Source: JAFKFH01 sp017307375 (GTDB lineage Bacteria > Pseudomonadota > Alphaproteobacteria > Ferrovibrionales > Ferrovibrionaceae). From it: a stretch of 64,000 nt of DNA. The translations under genes and the position numbers were made by a program. Below are positions 25,286-34,091 of this stretch, one piece after another. The notes under the pieces are model-generated. The model was not told where the DNA came from. It searched no databases and saw only the letters and a list, made by a program, of their open reading frames with translations. The stretch spans positions 2,418,001 to 2,482,000 of the forward strand of contig OZ245874.1 in NCBI GenBank assembly GCA_965229335.1, given 5' to 3'. Within the stretch, counting starts at the first letter, position 1. Every line of letters begins with the position of its first letter.

Positions 25286-26328
25286 CCCTCGATCCGGCGC
25301 TGCGGCTGGGCCTGCAGGCGGCGTTGGCGGTGGCCGCGGCCCTCGGCCTTGCCGAGTTCGGCTTTACCGAACGGCCGCTGTGGGTCGCGGTGACCGCGAT
25401 GCTGATCATCTGCGGCAGCTTCGGCGAGAATCTGGTGCGTGGCACCGAACGCGCGCTGGGCACGCTGGCCGGCGTCGTCGCCGCGCATTTCGTCTGGATG
25501 ATGGTGGCCCCGCGTCCGGAGATCCAGCTCGTCGCCGTGGCGGTGGCGATGTTCGGCTTCCTGGCGACGCTGGGCGGCACCTATCGCTGGCCGGTGTTCT
25601 GGGCGACGGTGATGATCCTGGTGCTGCTGCATTATCTGCAGCCCGATGCCAGGATCGAGGTCGAGCGGCTGGTCGACACGCTGATTGGCGCCGGGATCGG
25701 CACGATTTCGTCGCTGATCCTGCTGCCGATGCGGGTTTCGACCCGGGCCGAGGCGGAGTTCCGCGCCGTGCTCGACCTGGTCGAGCAGCATCTGCAGGCG
25801 GTGATCGGCAACCTCGCCCGCGGCGAGGCGACGGCGGCGGACATGGCAGGCCTGGCCGATGCGCATGAGCGCCTGGATGCCTTGCTGCCGCTGGTGCCGG
25901 CGGTCGCGTTCGAGGCGCGGCTGGGCCTGGGTGCCCGCGGCGACCTGCCGCGCCGGCTCGAAGCCCTGCGGCTGGCGCTCTGTTTCCTGCATGCCCTGGC
26001 CGACGCCTTGCCGCAGGCGGCGGCAACGGGGCTGGGGGCACGTGTCGCCATGCCCCTGGCCGCGATCGCCAATCGCATCGCCGAGAATGTCGCCTGTCTC
26101 AGGCGCGGCAGCGGCGCGCTGAAGCATCTGGCCGAGTTGCGGGCGGGCCTCTACCGCGAGCTCGACCCGGTGCGGGCCGAGGGGGCCGAGGCGCGGCGCG
26201 ACCTGCTGCGTTTCACCGCCGTGGTCTTCCACATCACCCAGGTGAACCGCGCCTTCCTCGAGATCGGCGTCGCGTTCGGCCTGGCGATCGAAATCCCTGA
26301 TCAGGAGGCGGTCAGGGCACCCGCCTGA
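25282..26328 (+). CDS. FUSC-family protein, second of a split pair
   Basis: The 348-residue protein has four to six hydrophobic segments in its first 155 residues, including the RGTERALGTLAGVVAA stretch whose R-x6-GT-x2-G spacing is typical of FUSC domains, followed by a soluble helical domain. Usual FUSC exporters are single chains of roughly 650-750 residues; here 355 + 348 residues are encoded as two overlapping genes, so the products probably form a hetero-oligomer. The last 17 bases overlap a convergent EamA gene. Confidence 0.75.
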   Translation: MTLDPALRLGLQAALAVAAALGLAEFGFTERPLWVAVTAMLIICGSFGENLVRGTERALGTLAGVVAAHFVWMMVAPRPEIQLVAVAVAMFGFLATLGGTYRWPVFWATVMILVLLHYLQPDARIEVERLVDTLIGAGIGTISSLILLPMRVSTRAEAEFRAVLDLVEQHLQAVIGNLARGEATAADMAGLADAHERLDALLPLVPAVAFEARLGLGARGDLPRRLEALRLALCFLHALADALPQAAATGLGARVAMPLAAIANRIAENVACLRRGSGALKHLAELRAGLYRELDPVRAEGAEARRDLLRFTAVVFHITQVNRAFLEIGVAFGLAIEIPDQEAVRAPA

Positions 26329-27199
26329 CCAGCGTCAGGATATTGGGCAGGAAGACGGCGCTCAGCAGAAGGGCGATGGCGACCATGACGGCAATGCCCA
26401 GCGTCTCGCCGAGCAGGATGGTTGCCAGCACCACCCCGATCGGCGCCACCAGCGGCGGGAACATGCTGGCCCGGCCGACCGGCATGGTCGTCAGCGCATA
26501 GTTGAACAACAGGAACGGCAGCGCCCCGCCGACGATTCCCATCGTCACGCCGATCGCCCAGACATGGGGCGGAACATCGGCGATGGCGGGTACCGTGCGC
26601 GGCAGTGCCAGTTCGACCAGCAGCGGCAGCATTGCCGCCATGGTCAACTGGACGGCGGTCGTCGGCAGGGCATTGCCGCCGGTACCCGACGCGACGCGGC
26701 GGGCGAGCAACACCGACATCGAGGTCAGTACGACTGAGCCGAGGCAGATCAGGTCGCCGGTCAGCGACCCGCCGCTGCCGGAATCGGCGCCGAGGAACAG
26801 GACCAGCGTGCCGGCGATGGCCAGCACGGCCGACCCGTAGGTCGAGCGCCGGATCGGTTCGCGCAGTACCAGAAAGGCCAGCAGCGGCATCAGCACCGGG
26901 GCGAGCGCGAACAGCACTAGCCCATGGCTGGCCTTGGTCAGCGACAGGCCGGTGACGAAGATCAGCGAGACGGTCCCGGGATCGATCAGGCCGAGGATGA
27001 ACGGCTTGATCCCGACCCGGCCGATGCGGGAGAGCTGGCCCGTCGCCACCACGACGCCCCACAGGACCAGGGCTGCAACGCCGAAGCGCAGCATGTTGAC
27101 CTGCGTCGTCGCCAGATGCGCCAGCAGCAGCTTGGACAGGGTCGATGCCATGGCAAACCCGACGGTTGCTGCCAGCATCGCCGCGACGGGCAGCATCAT
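26312..27199 (-). CDS. EamA/DMT family transporter
   Basis: The 295-residue integral membrane protein has about ten hydrophobic helices in two EamA repeats (first about 1-135, second about 150-290). Typical motifs are the N-terminal FAMASTLSKLL, and ATILLGETLGIAV near the end of the second repeat. Such proteins export metabolites or amino acids, but the substrate cannot be told from sequence. It is the last gene of a minus-strand operon and overlaps the upstream GNAT gene (ATGA). Confidence 0.88.
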   Translation of the reverse strand: MMLPVAAMLAATVGFAMASTLSKLLLAHLATTQVNMLRFGVAALVLWGVVVATGQLSRIGRVGIKPFILGLIDPGTVSLIFVTGLSLTKASHGLVLFALAPVLMPLLAFLVLREPIRRSTYGSAVLAIAGTLVLFLGADSGSGGSLTGDLICLGSVVLTSMSVLLARRVASGTGGNALPTTAVQLTMAAMLPLLVELALPRTVPAIADVPPHVWAIGVTMGIVGGALPFLLFNYALTTMPVGRASMFPPLVAPIGVVLATILLGETLGIAVMVAIALLLSAVFLPNILTLVRRVP

Positions 27200-28374
27200 T
27201 CGGGATCCTCGTCCTCCGGCTTGTGGCGGAAGGGCAGATACTGGCCGAGATGCTCGATCTCCTGCGTCACGGCCTCGCGCTCCTGCATCAGGAAGCGTTC
27301 GACGGCGCGACGGAACGACGGCTCGGTGATGTAATGCAGCGAGTGGGTCGGGCGCGGCACGTAGCCGCGCTGGATCTTGTGCTCGCCCTGCGCGCCCGCC
27401 TCGACCCGCTTCAGCCCGCGTTCGATGGCAAAATCGATCGCCTGGTAATAGCAGCATTCGAAATGCAGGAACGGATGCTGCTCGATGCAGCCCCAGTTGC
27501 GCCCATAGAGCGCATCGCTGCCGATCAGGTTGAGCGCGCCCGCGATCCAGCGCCCGGCGCGCCGGGCCATGACCAGCATGACGCGATGGCGCAACCGCTG
27601 ATGCAACAGGGTGAAGAAGGCACGAGACAGATAGGGGCGGCCCCATTTGCGGCTGCCGGTATCCATGTAGAAGGCGAAGAAGGCATCCCAGTGTTCTTCG
27701 GTCAGGTCATCGCCGGTCAGCCGCAGGATGTCGATGCCCGGGCCGACTGCCTCGCGCCGTTCGCGCCGGATCATCTTGCGCTTGCGCGAATTCAGCGCCT
27801 CGAGGAAATCGTCGAAGCTGCCATAGCTCTCGTTGTCCCAGTGATACTGCTCGCCGATCCGGTGCAGCAGGCCGAGGTCCGGCGCGAGCGCCGCCTCGTC
27901 CGCCGTCGGAAAGGTGACATGGAACGACGAGATGCCGTTGTCGCGGGTCAATTGGATCGCCGAGCGGGCGAGGCCCGCGATCACGGCCTCGCGGTCCGCG
28001 GCGGCATGGGCGAGAAAGCGCGGGCCGGTGGCCGGGGTGAACGGCACGCAGGATTGCAGCTTGGGATAATAGCGCCCGCCGGCCTGCTGCAAGGCGTTGG
28101 CCCAGCCGTGGTCGAAGACGTATTCGCCCTGGCTGTGGCTTTTCAGATAGAGGGGAAGGGTGCCGACCAGACGGTCGGATCCTTCGTCGTGCAGCAGCAG
28201 GTGATGGGGCGCCCAGCCGGTCTCGGCGGTGGCCGAGCCGCTGTCTTCCAGTGCCGAGAGGAAGGCGTGGCTGACGAACGGGTTGTCCGGCCCGGCGCAA
28301 GCGTCCCAGGCCGCCGGATCGACCTTGTCGAGGCGGTGGGCGATGCCGAGACGGAATGCGCCCGTGCCCGCCAT
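27196..28374 (-). CDS. GNAT-family N-acetyltransferase (DUF482 type)
   Basis: The 392-residue protein matches the peptidogalycan/DUF482 group: VSHAFLSALEDSGS near residue 34, the YVFDHGWANALQQAGGRYYPKLQSCVPFTPATG block, LNSRKRKMIRRERR near 190, and EAGAQGEHKIQRGYVPRPTHSLHYI near 330. The double GNAT-like fold resembles Fem-type aminoacyl transferases. The role is unknown; cell-envelope modification is sometimes suggested. It starts at a TGATG overlap with the glycerophosphodiesterase gene. Confidence 0.87.
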   Translation of the reverse strand: MAGTGAFRLGIAHRLDKVDPAAWDACAGPDNPFVSHAFLSALEDSGSATAETGWAPHHLLLHDEGSDRLVGTLPLYLKSHSQGEYVFDHGWANALQQAGGRYYPKLQSCVPFTPATGPRFLAHAAADREAVIAGLARSAIQLTRDNGISSFHVTFPTADEAALAPDLGLLHRIGEQYHWDNESYGSFDDFLEALNSRKRKMIRRERREAVGPGIDILRLTGDDLTEEHWDAFFAFYMDTGSRKWGRPYLSRAFFTLLHQRLRHRVMLVMARRAGRWIAGALNLIGSDALYGRNWGCIEQHPFLHFECCYYQAIDFAIERGLKRVEAGAQGEHKIQRGYVPRPTHSLHYITEPSFRRAVERFLMQEREAVTQEIEHLGQYLPFRHKPEDEDPE

Positions 28375-29120
28375 CAGACCGGTGTCACGTTCTCGAAGAT
28401 CAGGTTGTCGGCATGCGCCAGCGCCTGGGCCCGCTGCAGCATCGTGCGCACGGTCCAGGCCAGCACCGGCAGGCCGCGGTCGCGCGCCCGGCGGGTCAGT
28501 TTGGACGGCATGTACTGGACGTTATAGCCGACGAAATCGGGATTGCCGAACCAGGCGCGCAGCGCGGCGCGCAGGATCATCCGGCCGGCGAGCGTCATGT
28601 GCGGAAAATCGGCGTCGATCGAGGCGAGCTGGCCGCGCGGCACGCGCGGCATGTGTCGCCGGAACCAGTCGACGGTCATCGGGCTGAAGCTCTGCACGGC
28701 ATAGGGGCCGGCATAGCCGTCGAGGGCGTCGCGTACCGCGGCTTCCAGCGGACCGACGCGGGCATCGTTGTAGTTCTTGACCTCGATCAGGATCGGCACC
28801 CGCCCGGCCACCAGGTCCAGGGTCTGCTTCAGGGTCGGGATGGTCTCGGCGGTGTCGAACAGATGCAGCCGGCCGAGTTCGGCGGCGGTCAGGTCGCTCA
28901 TCCGGCCGGCGCGACCGCAAACGCGGTCGAGCGTCGCGTCATGGAAGACCATGGCGACGCCGTCGCGCGACAGGCGGACGTCGAGTTCCAGCCCCCAGCG
29001 ATGATCGGCCGCGGCAGCGAAGGCCGCCTGGCTGTTTTCGGGCACGCCGGCCGACCGGACATGCAGGCCGCGATGGGCGATCGGGGTATCGGTGATCCAG
29101 GCGGGTATCGGACGGGGCAT
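28374..29120 (-). CDS. Glycerophosphodiester phosphodiesterase
   Basis: The 248-residue enzyme cleaves glycerophosphodiesters to glycerol-3-phosphate and an alcohol. The GDPD residues are visible: AHRG (His16, Arg17), PENS (Glu29), GLELDV (Glu45, Asp47) and FHDATLDR (His60, Asp61), with a later EVKNYN metal ligand region. No signal peptide is seen, so it is probably cytosolic. It is coupled to the GNAT gene downstream and lies 6 bases after a RidA gene. Confidence 0.93.
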   Translation of the reverse strand: MPRPIPAWITDTPIAHRGLHVRSAGVPENSQAAFAAAADHRWGLELDVRLSRDGVAMVFHDATLDRVCGRAGRMSDLTAAELGRLHLFDTAETIPTLKQTLDLVAGRVPILIEVKNYNDARVGPLEAAVRDALDGYAGPYAVQSFSPMTVDWFRRHMPRVPRGQLASIDADFPHMTLAGRMILRAALRAWFGNPDFVGYNVQYMPSKLTRRARDRGLPVLAWTVRTMLQRAQALAHADNLIFENVTPV

Positions 29121-29126
29121 GACCGG

Positions 29127-29597
29127 TCAGCGGAAGGTGAAGATGGCGTCGAGTTCGGTGGCGATGCCGATCGGCAGGGCAGGCGCCCCGGTGATCGAGA
29201 CGACGGGGCTGCCGGCCGGTCCGAACAGTTGCGTCATCAATTCGGCGGCACCGGCGATGACCTGATGGCCCTGGTCGAATCCGGGAGCGCAGTGGACGAG
29301 GCCCAGCAGCCGGACACAGCCGGTCAGCCGGTCGGCCGCGCCGTCGAGCGCATGAACGGCCTGTTTGAGCAGGTTGAGCGCGGTCAGACGGGCGGCGGCG
29401 CGGCCCTGATCGAGGTCGAGATCCAGGCCGACCTTGCCGCGGAACCGGCATTCGGTGCCCCACATCGGCCCCTCGCCGGAGACCCAGATCTGCCCGGCCG
29501 AGACCGCGACGGTCGCGCCGACATAGTTGGCGACCGGCGGGTGGATGGGCGGCAGTTCCAGGCCCAGTTCGGCAAGCCGGCCGAGCAGCCGGGCCAT
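29127..29597 (-). CDS. RidA-family protein (paralogue lacking the catalytic arginine)
   Basis: The 156-residue protein shares the longer RidA subtype of its upstream neighbour: GLELPPIHPPVANYVG, VSGEGPMWG, FRGKVGLDLDLDQGRAAARLTALNLLKQ, and C-terminal LPIGIATELDAIF. Where the neighbour has ARFAVG before the last strands, this one has VVSITG, so the active-site Arg is gone. It may be a regulatory or substrate-divergent copy. ATG 29597 overlaps the neighbour's stop (ATGA). Confidence 0.87.
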   Translation of the reverse strand: MARLLGRLAELGLELPPIHPPVANYVGATVAVSAGQIWVSGEGPMWGTECRFRGKVGLDLDLDQGRAAARLTALNLLKQAVHALDGAADRLTGCVRLLGLVHCAPGFDQGHQVIAGAAELMTQLFGPAGSPVVSITGAPALPIGIATELDAIFTFR

Positions 29598-30064
29598 CAG
29601 GCCAGCTCGAAGATGGCTTCGATCTCGACGGCGACGCCCAGCGGCAGCGCGTTGGTGCCGACCGCGAACCGGGCATGCTTGCCGGCATCGCCGAAGACCT
29701 CGACCATCAGGTCGGAGGCGCCGTTGATGATCGCCGGCTGCTGGGTGAAGCCGTCGACGCAGTTGACGAACCCGCCGAGCTTCAGGCAACGCTTGATCCG
29801 GTCGAGATCGCCGCCGCAGGCGGCGCGGGCCTGGGCGATCAGGTTCAGGCCGCAGAGGCGTGCGGCCTGGCGTGCCTGGTCGACATCGAGATCCTGGCCG
29901 ACCTTGCCGACGAACTTCAGTTCGCCGTTCAGCATGGTGATCTGGCCGGACACGAACAAGAGGTTGCCCGAAATCGCATAGGGCACGTAGTTGGCGGCGG
30001 GTGCGGCGGCCTGCGGCAGCTCGATACCCAGTTCCTTCAGACGCGCTTCGACCTTGCCGGCCAT
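29597..30064 (-). CDS. RidA-family protein with intact active-site arginine
   Basis: The 155-residue protein has the subtype features ELGIELPQAAAPAANYVPY, FVSGQITMLNGELKFVGKVGQDLDVDQARQAARLCGLNLIAQ, FVNCVDGFTQQPAIINGASDL, and the Arg-containing HARFAVGTNALPLGVAVEIEAIFE, where the Arg aligns with the residue binding the imine carboxylate. It is likely to hydrolyse reactive enamines/imines made by PLP enzymes. It is the first gene of the minus-strand operon, divergent from an adenylate cyclase gene across 126 bases. GGGAGA lies before the ATG. Confidence 0.9.
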   Translation of the reverse strand: MAGKVEARLKELGIELPQAAAPAANYVPYAISGNLLFVSGQITMLNGELKFVGKVGQDLDVDQARQAARLCGLNLIAQARAACGGDLDRIKRCLKLGGFVNCVDGFTQQPAIINGASDLMVEVFGDAGKHARFAVGTNALPLGVAVEIEAIFELA

Positions 30065-30190
30065 CGAAATTCTCCCTACATGCTGGGGTGAATTATATGT
30101 CCCGCGTTGTCTTGCCGCGCTTCCGCGGCCTTGGCAATGGTCTTCTGGGTTATCCTGCCTTCGTCGGACCTTCCGCGAGCCAAGCCGCAC

Positions 30191-31444
30191 ATGTCGACCT
30201 TGTCGTTCCAGCCCGACTTCACCTTGCCCGAACCGGGCTTCGACATGCGGGCAATCTATGCCTGGCTGATCCAGTCGTCGCTGGCCGGCATTTCGGCCGA
30301 GGGCCTGTTCAACGGCTTCTGCGAACGCCTGGCCGCCACCGGTTTCCCGCTGGCGCGCGCCTTCATCGGCCTCTCCACGCTGCATCCGCTGTTCCGCGCG
30401 CATTCCCACAGCTGGCGCCGCGGCGGCGTCGTCAGCAGCGACACGTTCCTGCATTCCGATGCCCCGGCCTCGGGCTGGAACGAAAGCCCCTTCCGCCACA
30501 TGCTGGACAACGAGATTCCTGTCATGCGCCGGCATCTGACGGGGCCGGAGGCCGTGCTCGATTTTGCCGTGCTGGCCGAATTCCGTGACGAGGGCTACAC
30601 CGACTGGCTGGCCCTGGCCTTCGGATTCGGCTTCGGCCTCACCTCCGACACCGGCGTCGAGGTCGGCATGGTGTCGTCCTGGGCGGTGGATCGCCCCGAA
30701 GGCATGACCGAGGCCGAGGTCGAGACGCTTGTCCGGCTGGTGTCGACGATGGCGCTGGCGGTCAAGGGGGCTTCTTCGATCCAGGTCGCGCGCAACGTGC
30801 TCGACACCTATATCGGCACCGACGCGGCCGATCGCGTGCTGAACGGCGATATCCAGCGCGGTTCGGTCATGCCGATCCGGGCGGTGCTGCTCTATGCCGA
30901 TCTGCGCAATTTTACCGGCATGACCGATTCCGGCGTCGGGACCGACCTGATCGCCTGGCTCGACGACTATCTCGACTGCATGGGCAGCCCGGTCCAGGCT
31001 CATGGCGGCCAGGTGCTGAAATTCCTCGGTGACGGCATGCTGGCGACCTTCGCCCTCGACGACGGCGAGGGTGCCGATGCCCGCGCCGTCTGCTCGCGTG
31101 CCCTGGCGGCCGCGACCGAGGCGTTCGAGCGTGTCGCGGCGCTGAACCATGCCCGCGCCGAGGCCGGTCTGCCCTGCCTCGACCTCGATATCGCGCTGCA
31201 TCTCGGCGAAGTGTTCTACGGCAATGTCGGCACTGCCTCGCGTCTCGATTTCACCGTCATCGGCCCGGCGGTCAACGAGGCGGCGCGGATCGAGGCCCTG
31301 TGCAAGGATCTCGACCACAACCTGCTGGTTTCGGCCGAATTCGCCGGCGCGGCCGCGGCCTGCGGTGCCAAGCTGGTCTCGCTCGGCCACCAGACCCTGC
31401 GCGGCGTGCGCGAGCCCAAGGAAATCTTCACCCTCAGCCGCTGA
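30191..31444 (+). CDS. Class III adenylate cyclase with N-terminal sensor-like region
   Basis: The 417-residue protein has an unrecognised, probably soluble N-terminal region (1 to about 200) and a C-terminal class III cyclase domain. Metal-binding aspartates are Asp237 (YADLRNFTG) and Asp281 (FLGDGML). The purine-specifying pair Lys277/Asp353 (LKF and LDFTVIG) indicates ATP over GTP. Transition-state residues Asn362 and Arg366 (VNEAARIE) are present. It should make cAMP, and no transmembrane helix is seen. ATG 30191 is chosen; an in-frame ATG at 30107 would add a dubious extension through the promoter region. Confidence 0.9.
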   Translation: MSTLSFQPDFTLPEPGFDMRAIYAWLIQSSLAGISAEGLFNGFCERLAATGFPLARAFIGLSTLHPLFRAHSHSWRRGGVVSSDTFLHSDAPASGWNESPFRHMLDNEIPVMRRHLTGPEAVLDFAVLAEFRDEGYTDWLALAFGFGFGLTSDTGVEVGMVSSWAVDRPEGMTEAEVETLVRLVSTMALAVKGASSIQVARNVLDTYIGTDAADRVLNGDIQRGSVMPIRAVLLYADLRNFTGMTDSGVGTDLIAWLDDYLDCMGSPVQAHGGQVLKFLGDGMLATFALDDGEGADARAVCSRALAAATEAFERVAALNHARAEAGLPCLDLDIALHLGEVFYGNVGTASRLDFTVIGPAVNEAARIEALCKDLDHNLLVSAEFAGAAAACGAKLVSLGHQTLRGVREPKEIFTLSR

Positions 31445-31454
31445 CGATCCGCCG

Positions 31455-32036
31455 TTACCGCCACATCGGCAGGATGGAGAGAGCGAGCAGCAGGCCAAGG
31501 CCGGCATTGACCAGCCGCCATTGCCGGCCGCTGCGCAAGAGCCGGGCCAGCATCAGCCCGGCGAGGCACCACAGCGTCAGCGAAATGCCGGCCGACAGCG
31601 CGAAGGTCAGGCCGAGCAGCAGACCGAGCCGCAAGGGATCGGCCGCCAGCATGGCGAAGGAAGCTGCCGCGCCGAACGCCATCGCCCAACCCTTCGGATT
31701 GAGCCACAGCAGCAGCGCGCCGCCGATAAAACTGGTCGGGTTCTGCGGTCCCGCCCCGGCGGTCGGCCGCCCGGCCGCGGCGATCTTCCAGGCGAGCCAC
31801 AGCAGATAGGCCGAACCGGCGATCTTCATTCCGGTCTGCAACCCGGGAAAGGCCAGCAGCACGCCGGCAAGGCCGGCGGCGGCCGCGGCGGCCAGCGTGC
31901 CCAGCCCGACGGCGATGCCGGCCATCAGCGGGACCGAGCGGCGAAACCCGAAGCGGGCGCCGGAGGCGGTGGCAAGCGTGGTTGCCCCGCCCGGGGTGAT
32001 GGTTGCGACGAGCGCGAACAGTGCCAGTGATTCCAT
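31455..32036 (-). CDS. LysE family translocator
   Basis: The 193-residue membrane protein has five to six hydrophobic helices and the LysE/RhtB features ATITPGGATTLATASGARFGFRRSVP near the N-terminus, GSAYLLWLAWKIAAAGRP and LLLWLNPKGWAMAFGAAASF. The family exports amino acids or small metabolites. It is divergent from a LysR gene across 80 bases, a common regulator-exporter pair. Confidence 0.92.
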   Translation of the reverse strand: MESLALFALVATITPGGATTLATASGARFGFRRSVPLMAGIAVGLGTLAAAAAAGLAGVLLAFPGLQTGMKIAGSAYLLWLAWKIAAAGRPTAGAGPQNPTSFIGGALLLWLNPKGWAMAFGAAASFAMLAADPLRLGLLLGLTFALSAGISLTLWCLAGLMLARLLRSGRQWRLVNAGLGLLLALSILPMWR

Positions 32037-32116
32037 GCCGCGACGGTAGGCGGCGCAATGGCATCAGCCTAGGCAATGTTTGTGGTGGCAGCCATTAGCA
32101 TTCATAATGAGCGGTC

Positions 32117-32977
32117 ATGAGCCGCAACCTCGACATGACTCTCTTGCGCAGCTTCGTCGCCGTGATGGATACGGCCGGCATGACGGCCGCCGCCAAGGCG
32201 CTCAACCTGACCCAGGGCGCGGTCAGCCAGCAGATCCGGCGGCTGGAAGACCAGTTCGGGTTCCCGCTTTTCCGGCGCGCCCAGGGGCGGCTCAAGCCAA
32301 CGGCCGACGCCGAGCGACTGCTGCCCATGGTCCGCCGGCTGCTCGGCCAGAACGACGAGATCTGGGCCGAGGTGACCGGTGGGGCGGTATCCGGCCGCGT
32401 CCGCTTCGGCGTGCCCTACGACCTCGTCGGCACCATCCTGGCCCCGGTCATCAAGGGCTTCGCCGAAGCGCGGCCGCAGGTCGAGATCGCGCTGACCTGC
32501 GCCGCCTCGCCCGTACTGGCCGAGCGGCTGGCGGCGGGCGAGATCGACCTCGCCGTGATCGAGGCGCCGGAAGGTGCGGGGGAGGGGGAAATCCTGAGCG
32601 TCGAACGCCTGGTCTGGGCCGGCGCCCGCGGCGGCACGGCCCATCTGAAACGGCCGCTGCCGGTCTCGATGGTGGCCGACAGTTGCGCCTTCCGCCCGGC
32701 GGTGCTTGCCGCCCTGGCCGCTGCGGGGCTGTCCTGGCGGACAGTGTTCGAGAACGGCAATATCGAGGCGACGACGGCCACGGTGCGTACCGATCTCGCG
32801 GTCACCGCCTGGCTTGCCTCGACGGTGCCGGCCGACCTCGCCATTCTCGGGCCGGAGGCAGGCCTACCTCCTTTACCGAACTTCGCCGTCAACCTGCACC
32901 TGCCGGCCCGCGACGTCGGCCCGGCGGTGCGGGAATTTGCCCGCCTTGTCCGCGACGGGCTGATGCGGCGGCATTAG
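32117..32977 (+). CDS. LysR family transcriptional regulator
   Basis: The 286-residue protein has a winged helix at about 6-65 (MTLLRSFVAVMDTAGMTAAAKALNLTQGAVSQQIRRLEDQFG) and a LysR effector domain. It is divergent from lysE and probably controls it. The intergenic DNA holds a short CATTcatAATG repeat near 32100. The end overlaps a convergent dehydrogenase gene by 4 bases. Confidence 0.92.
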   Translation: MSRNLDMTLLRSFVAVMDTAGMTAAAKALNLTQGAVSQQIRRLEDQFGFPLFRRAQGRLKPTADAERLLPMVRRLLGQNDEIWAEVTGGAVSGRVRFGVPYDLVGTILAPVIKGFAEARPQVEIALTCAASPVLAERLAAGEIDLAVIEAPEGAGEGEILSVERLVWAGARGGTAHLKRPLPVSMVADSCAFRPAVLAALAAAGLSWRTVFENGNIEATTATVRTDLAVTAWLASTVPADLAILGPEAGLPPLPNFAVNLHLPARDVGPAVREFARLVRDGLMRRH

Positions 32978-33936
32978 ACCGGGTTGGGCGGCGTCCTGCC
33001 CGCAAAGATCGCATCGAGGTTGTTCAGCGCGGTGAAACCCATCGCGTCGCGGGTCTCGACGGTGGCGCTGCCGACATGCGGCAGCAGGAAGACATTGTCG
33101 AGTTCGGCGTAACGCGGATCGAGCCTGGGTTCGCCCTTGAACACGTCGAGCCCGGCCGCGAACAGCTTGCCCGATTTCAGGGCCGCGATCAGCGCGTCGT
33201 CGTCGACCAGGTCGCCACGGGCGGTGTTGACCACCACGGCGCCGTCGGGCAGCAGCGCGATGCGCCGCGCATCGAGGAAATCGCGGGTTTCCGGGCCGGA
33301 CGGGGCATTCAGCGACAGGAAGTCGGAGACGCGCAGCAGGCTTTCCGGATCGGCATGGTAGATCGCGCCCTGCTCCATGTCCGGAATCAGCCGGCTGCGG
33401 TTGTAATAGTGGATTTCCAGGCCGAAGGGGCGGGCGCGGGCGGCAACCGCGCGGCCGATGCGGCCCATGCCGAAGATGCCGAGTCGCTTGCCGGCCAGCC
33501 CGGGCCCCAGCAGCATCGTGGTGTGCCAGCCGCTCCAGCGCCCCTCGCGCACCAGCCGCTCGCCTTCATAGGCCCGGCGCGAAGCGGCGAGCAACAGCAG
33601 CAGCGCGATGTCGGCGGTGGCGTCGGTCAGCACGTCGGGCGTGTTGGTGATGATGATGCCGCGGGCCTTTGCGGCGGCGACGTCGATATGTTCGTAGCCG
33701 ACCGAGAAGGTGGCGATCGCCTTGACCTGCGGCGGCAGCCGCCCGATCAGCCCGGCATCGATCCGATCGCCGGCGGCCACCAGCATCGCCTCGGCATCGG
33801 CGATCCGGGCGATGATCGCTTCGGCGTCGAGCTTGTCGTCGGCTTCGTTGAGGATGGCGTCGTAATCGCGCTGCACCCGGGCAGTCACGTTGGGCGGCAG
33901 GCGCCGGGTCACCAGCAGTCTCGGCTTTTGTGCCAT
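32974..33936 (-). CDS. D-2-hydroxyacid dehydrogenase (glyoxylate/hydroxypyruvate reductase type)
   Basis: The 320-residue enzyme has the NAD(P)-binding GKRLGIFGMGRIGRAVAARARPFG loop (about 150-173), the catalytic Arg in VVNTARGDLVDDDAL, a Glu in GLDVFKGEPRL and the catalytic His in LLPHVGSATVETR. This fits the glyoxylate/hydroxypyruvate reductase subgroup, and the YYNRSR segment after strand 2 favours NADPH. ATG 33936 begins the protein at MAQKPRLLVTRRLP; the longer in-frame start at 34044 adds an atypical extension. Confidence 0.91.
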   Translation of the reverse strand: MAQKPRLLVTRRLPPNVTARVQRDYDAILNEADDKLDAEAIIARIADAEAMLVAAGDRIDAGLIGRLPPQVKAIATFSVGYEHIDVAAAKARGIIITNTPDVLTDATADIALLLLLAASRRAYEGERLVREGRWSGWHTTMLLGPGLAGKRLGIFGMGRIGRAVAARARPFGLEIHYYNRSRLIPDMEQGAIYHADPESLLRVSDFLSLNAPSGPETRDFLDARRIALLPDGAVVVNTARGDLVDDDALIAALKSGKLFAAGLDVFKGEPRLDPRYAELDNVFLLPHVGSATVETRDAMGFTALNNLDAIFAGRTPPNPV

Positions 33937-33982
33937 TTCAGCATCATCCGTTGCGATTAAGCGACAAGCATGGCGGCGTCGC

Positions 33983-33998
33983 TTGACGCCCCCGTCAA
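33983..33998. promoter_or_regulatory. Short palindrome in the dehydrogenase/eipB divergent region
   Basis: TTGACG CCCC CGTCAA is a perfect 6-base inverted repeat within the 155-base divergent gap. Further along the plus strand (34010-34015) is TATAAC, a possible -10 element for the eipB gene, although the TTGACG is 21 bases away, too far for an ideal pair. An operator is possible but unproven. Confidence 0.3.
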
Positions 33999-34091
33999 AC
34001 CCTTCCAGATATAACGTGAACGCGGCCATGGTGCAGCGCCACAAATAGTGGCGGCAAGTCGGCCGCAGCGCGGGATTGGGCAGCGGCGTTG

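Noticed and set aside
30065..31507. Long N-terminal extension of the RidA frame across the cyclase gene
   Set aside because: The extension is antisense to a cyclase with intact catalytic residues; the RidA fold starts at 30064 with a good ribosome site.
32080..33960. 626-codon plus-strand frame over lysR and the dehydrogenase
   Set aside because: It conflicts with the lysR frame and is antisense to the dehydrogenase, and has no recognisable domain.
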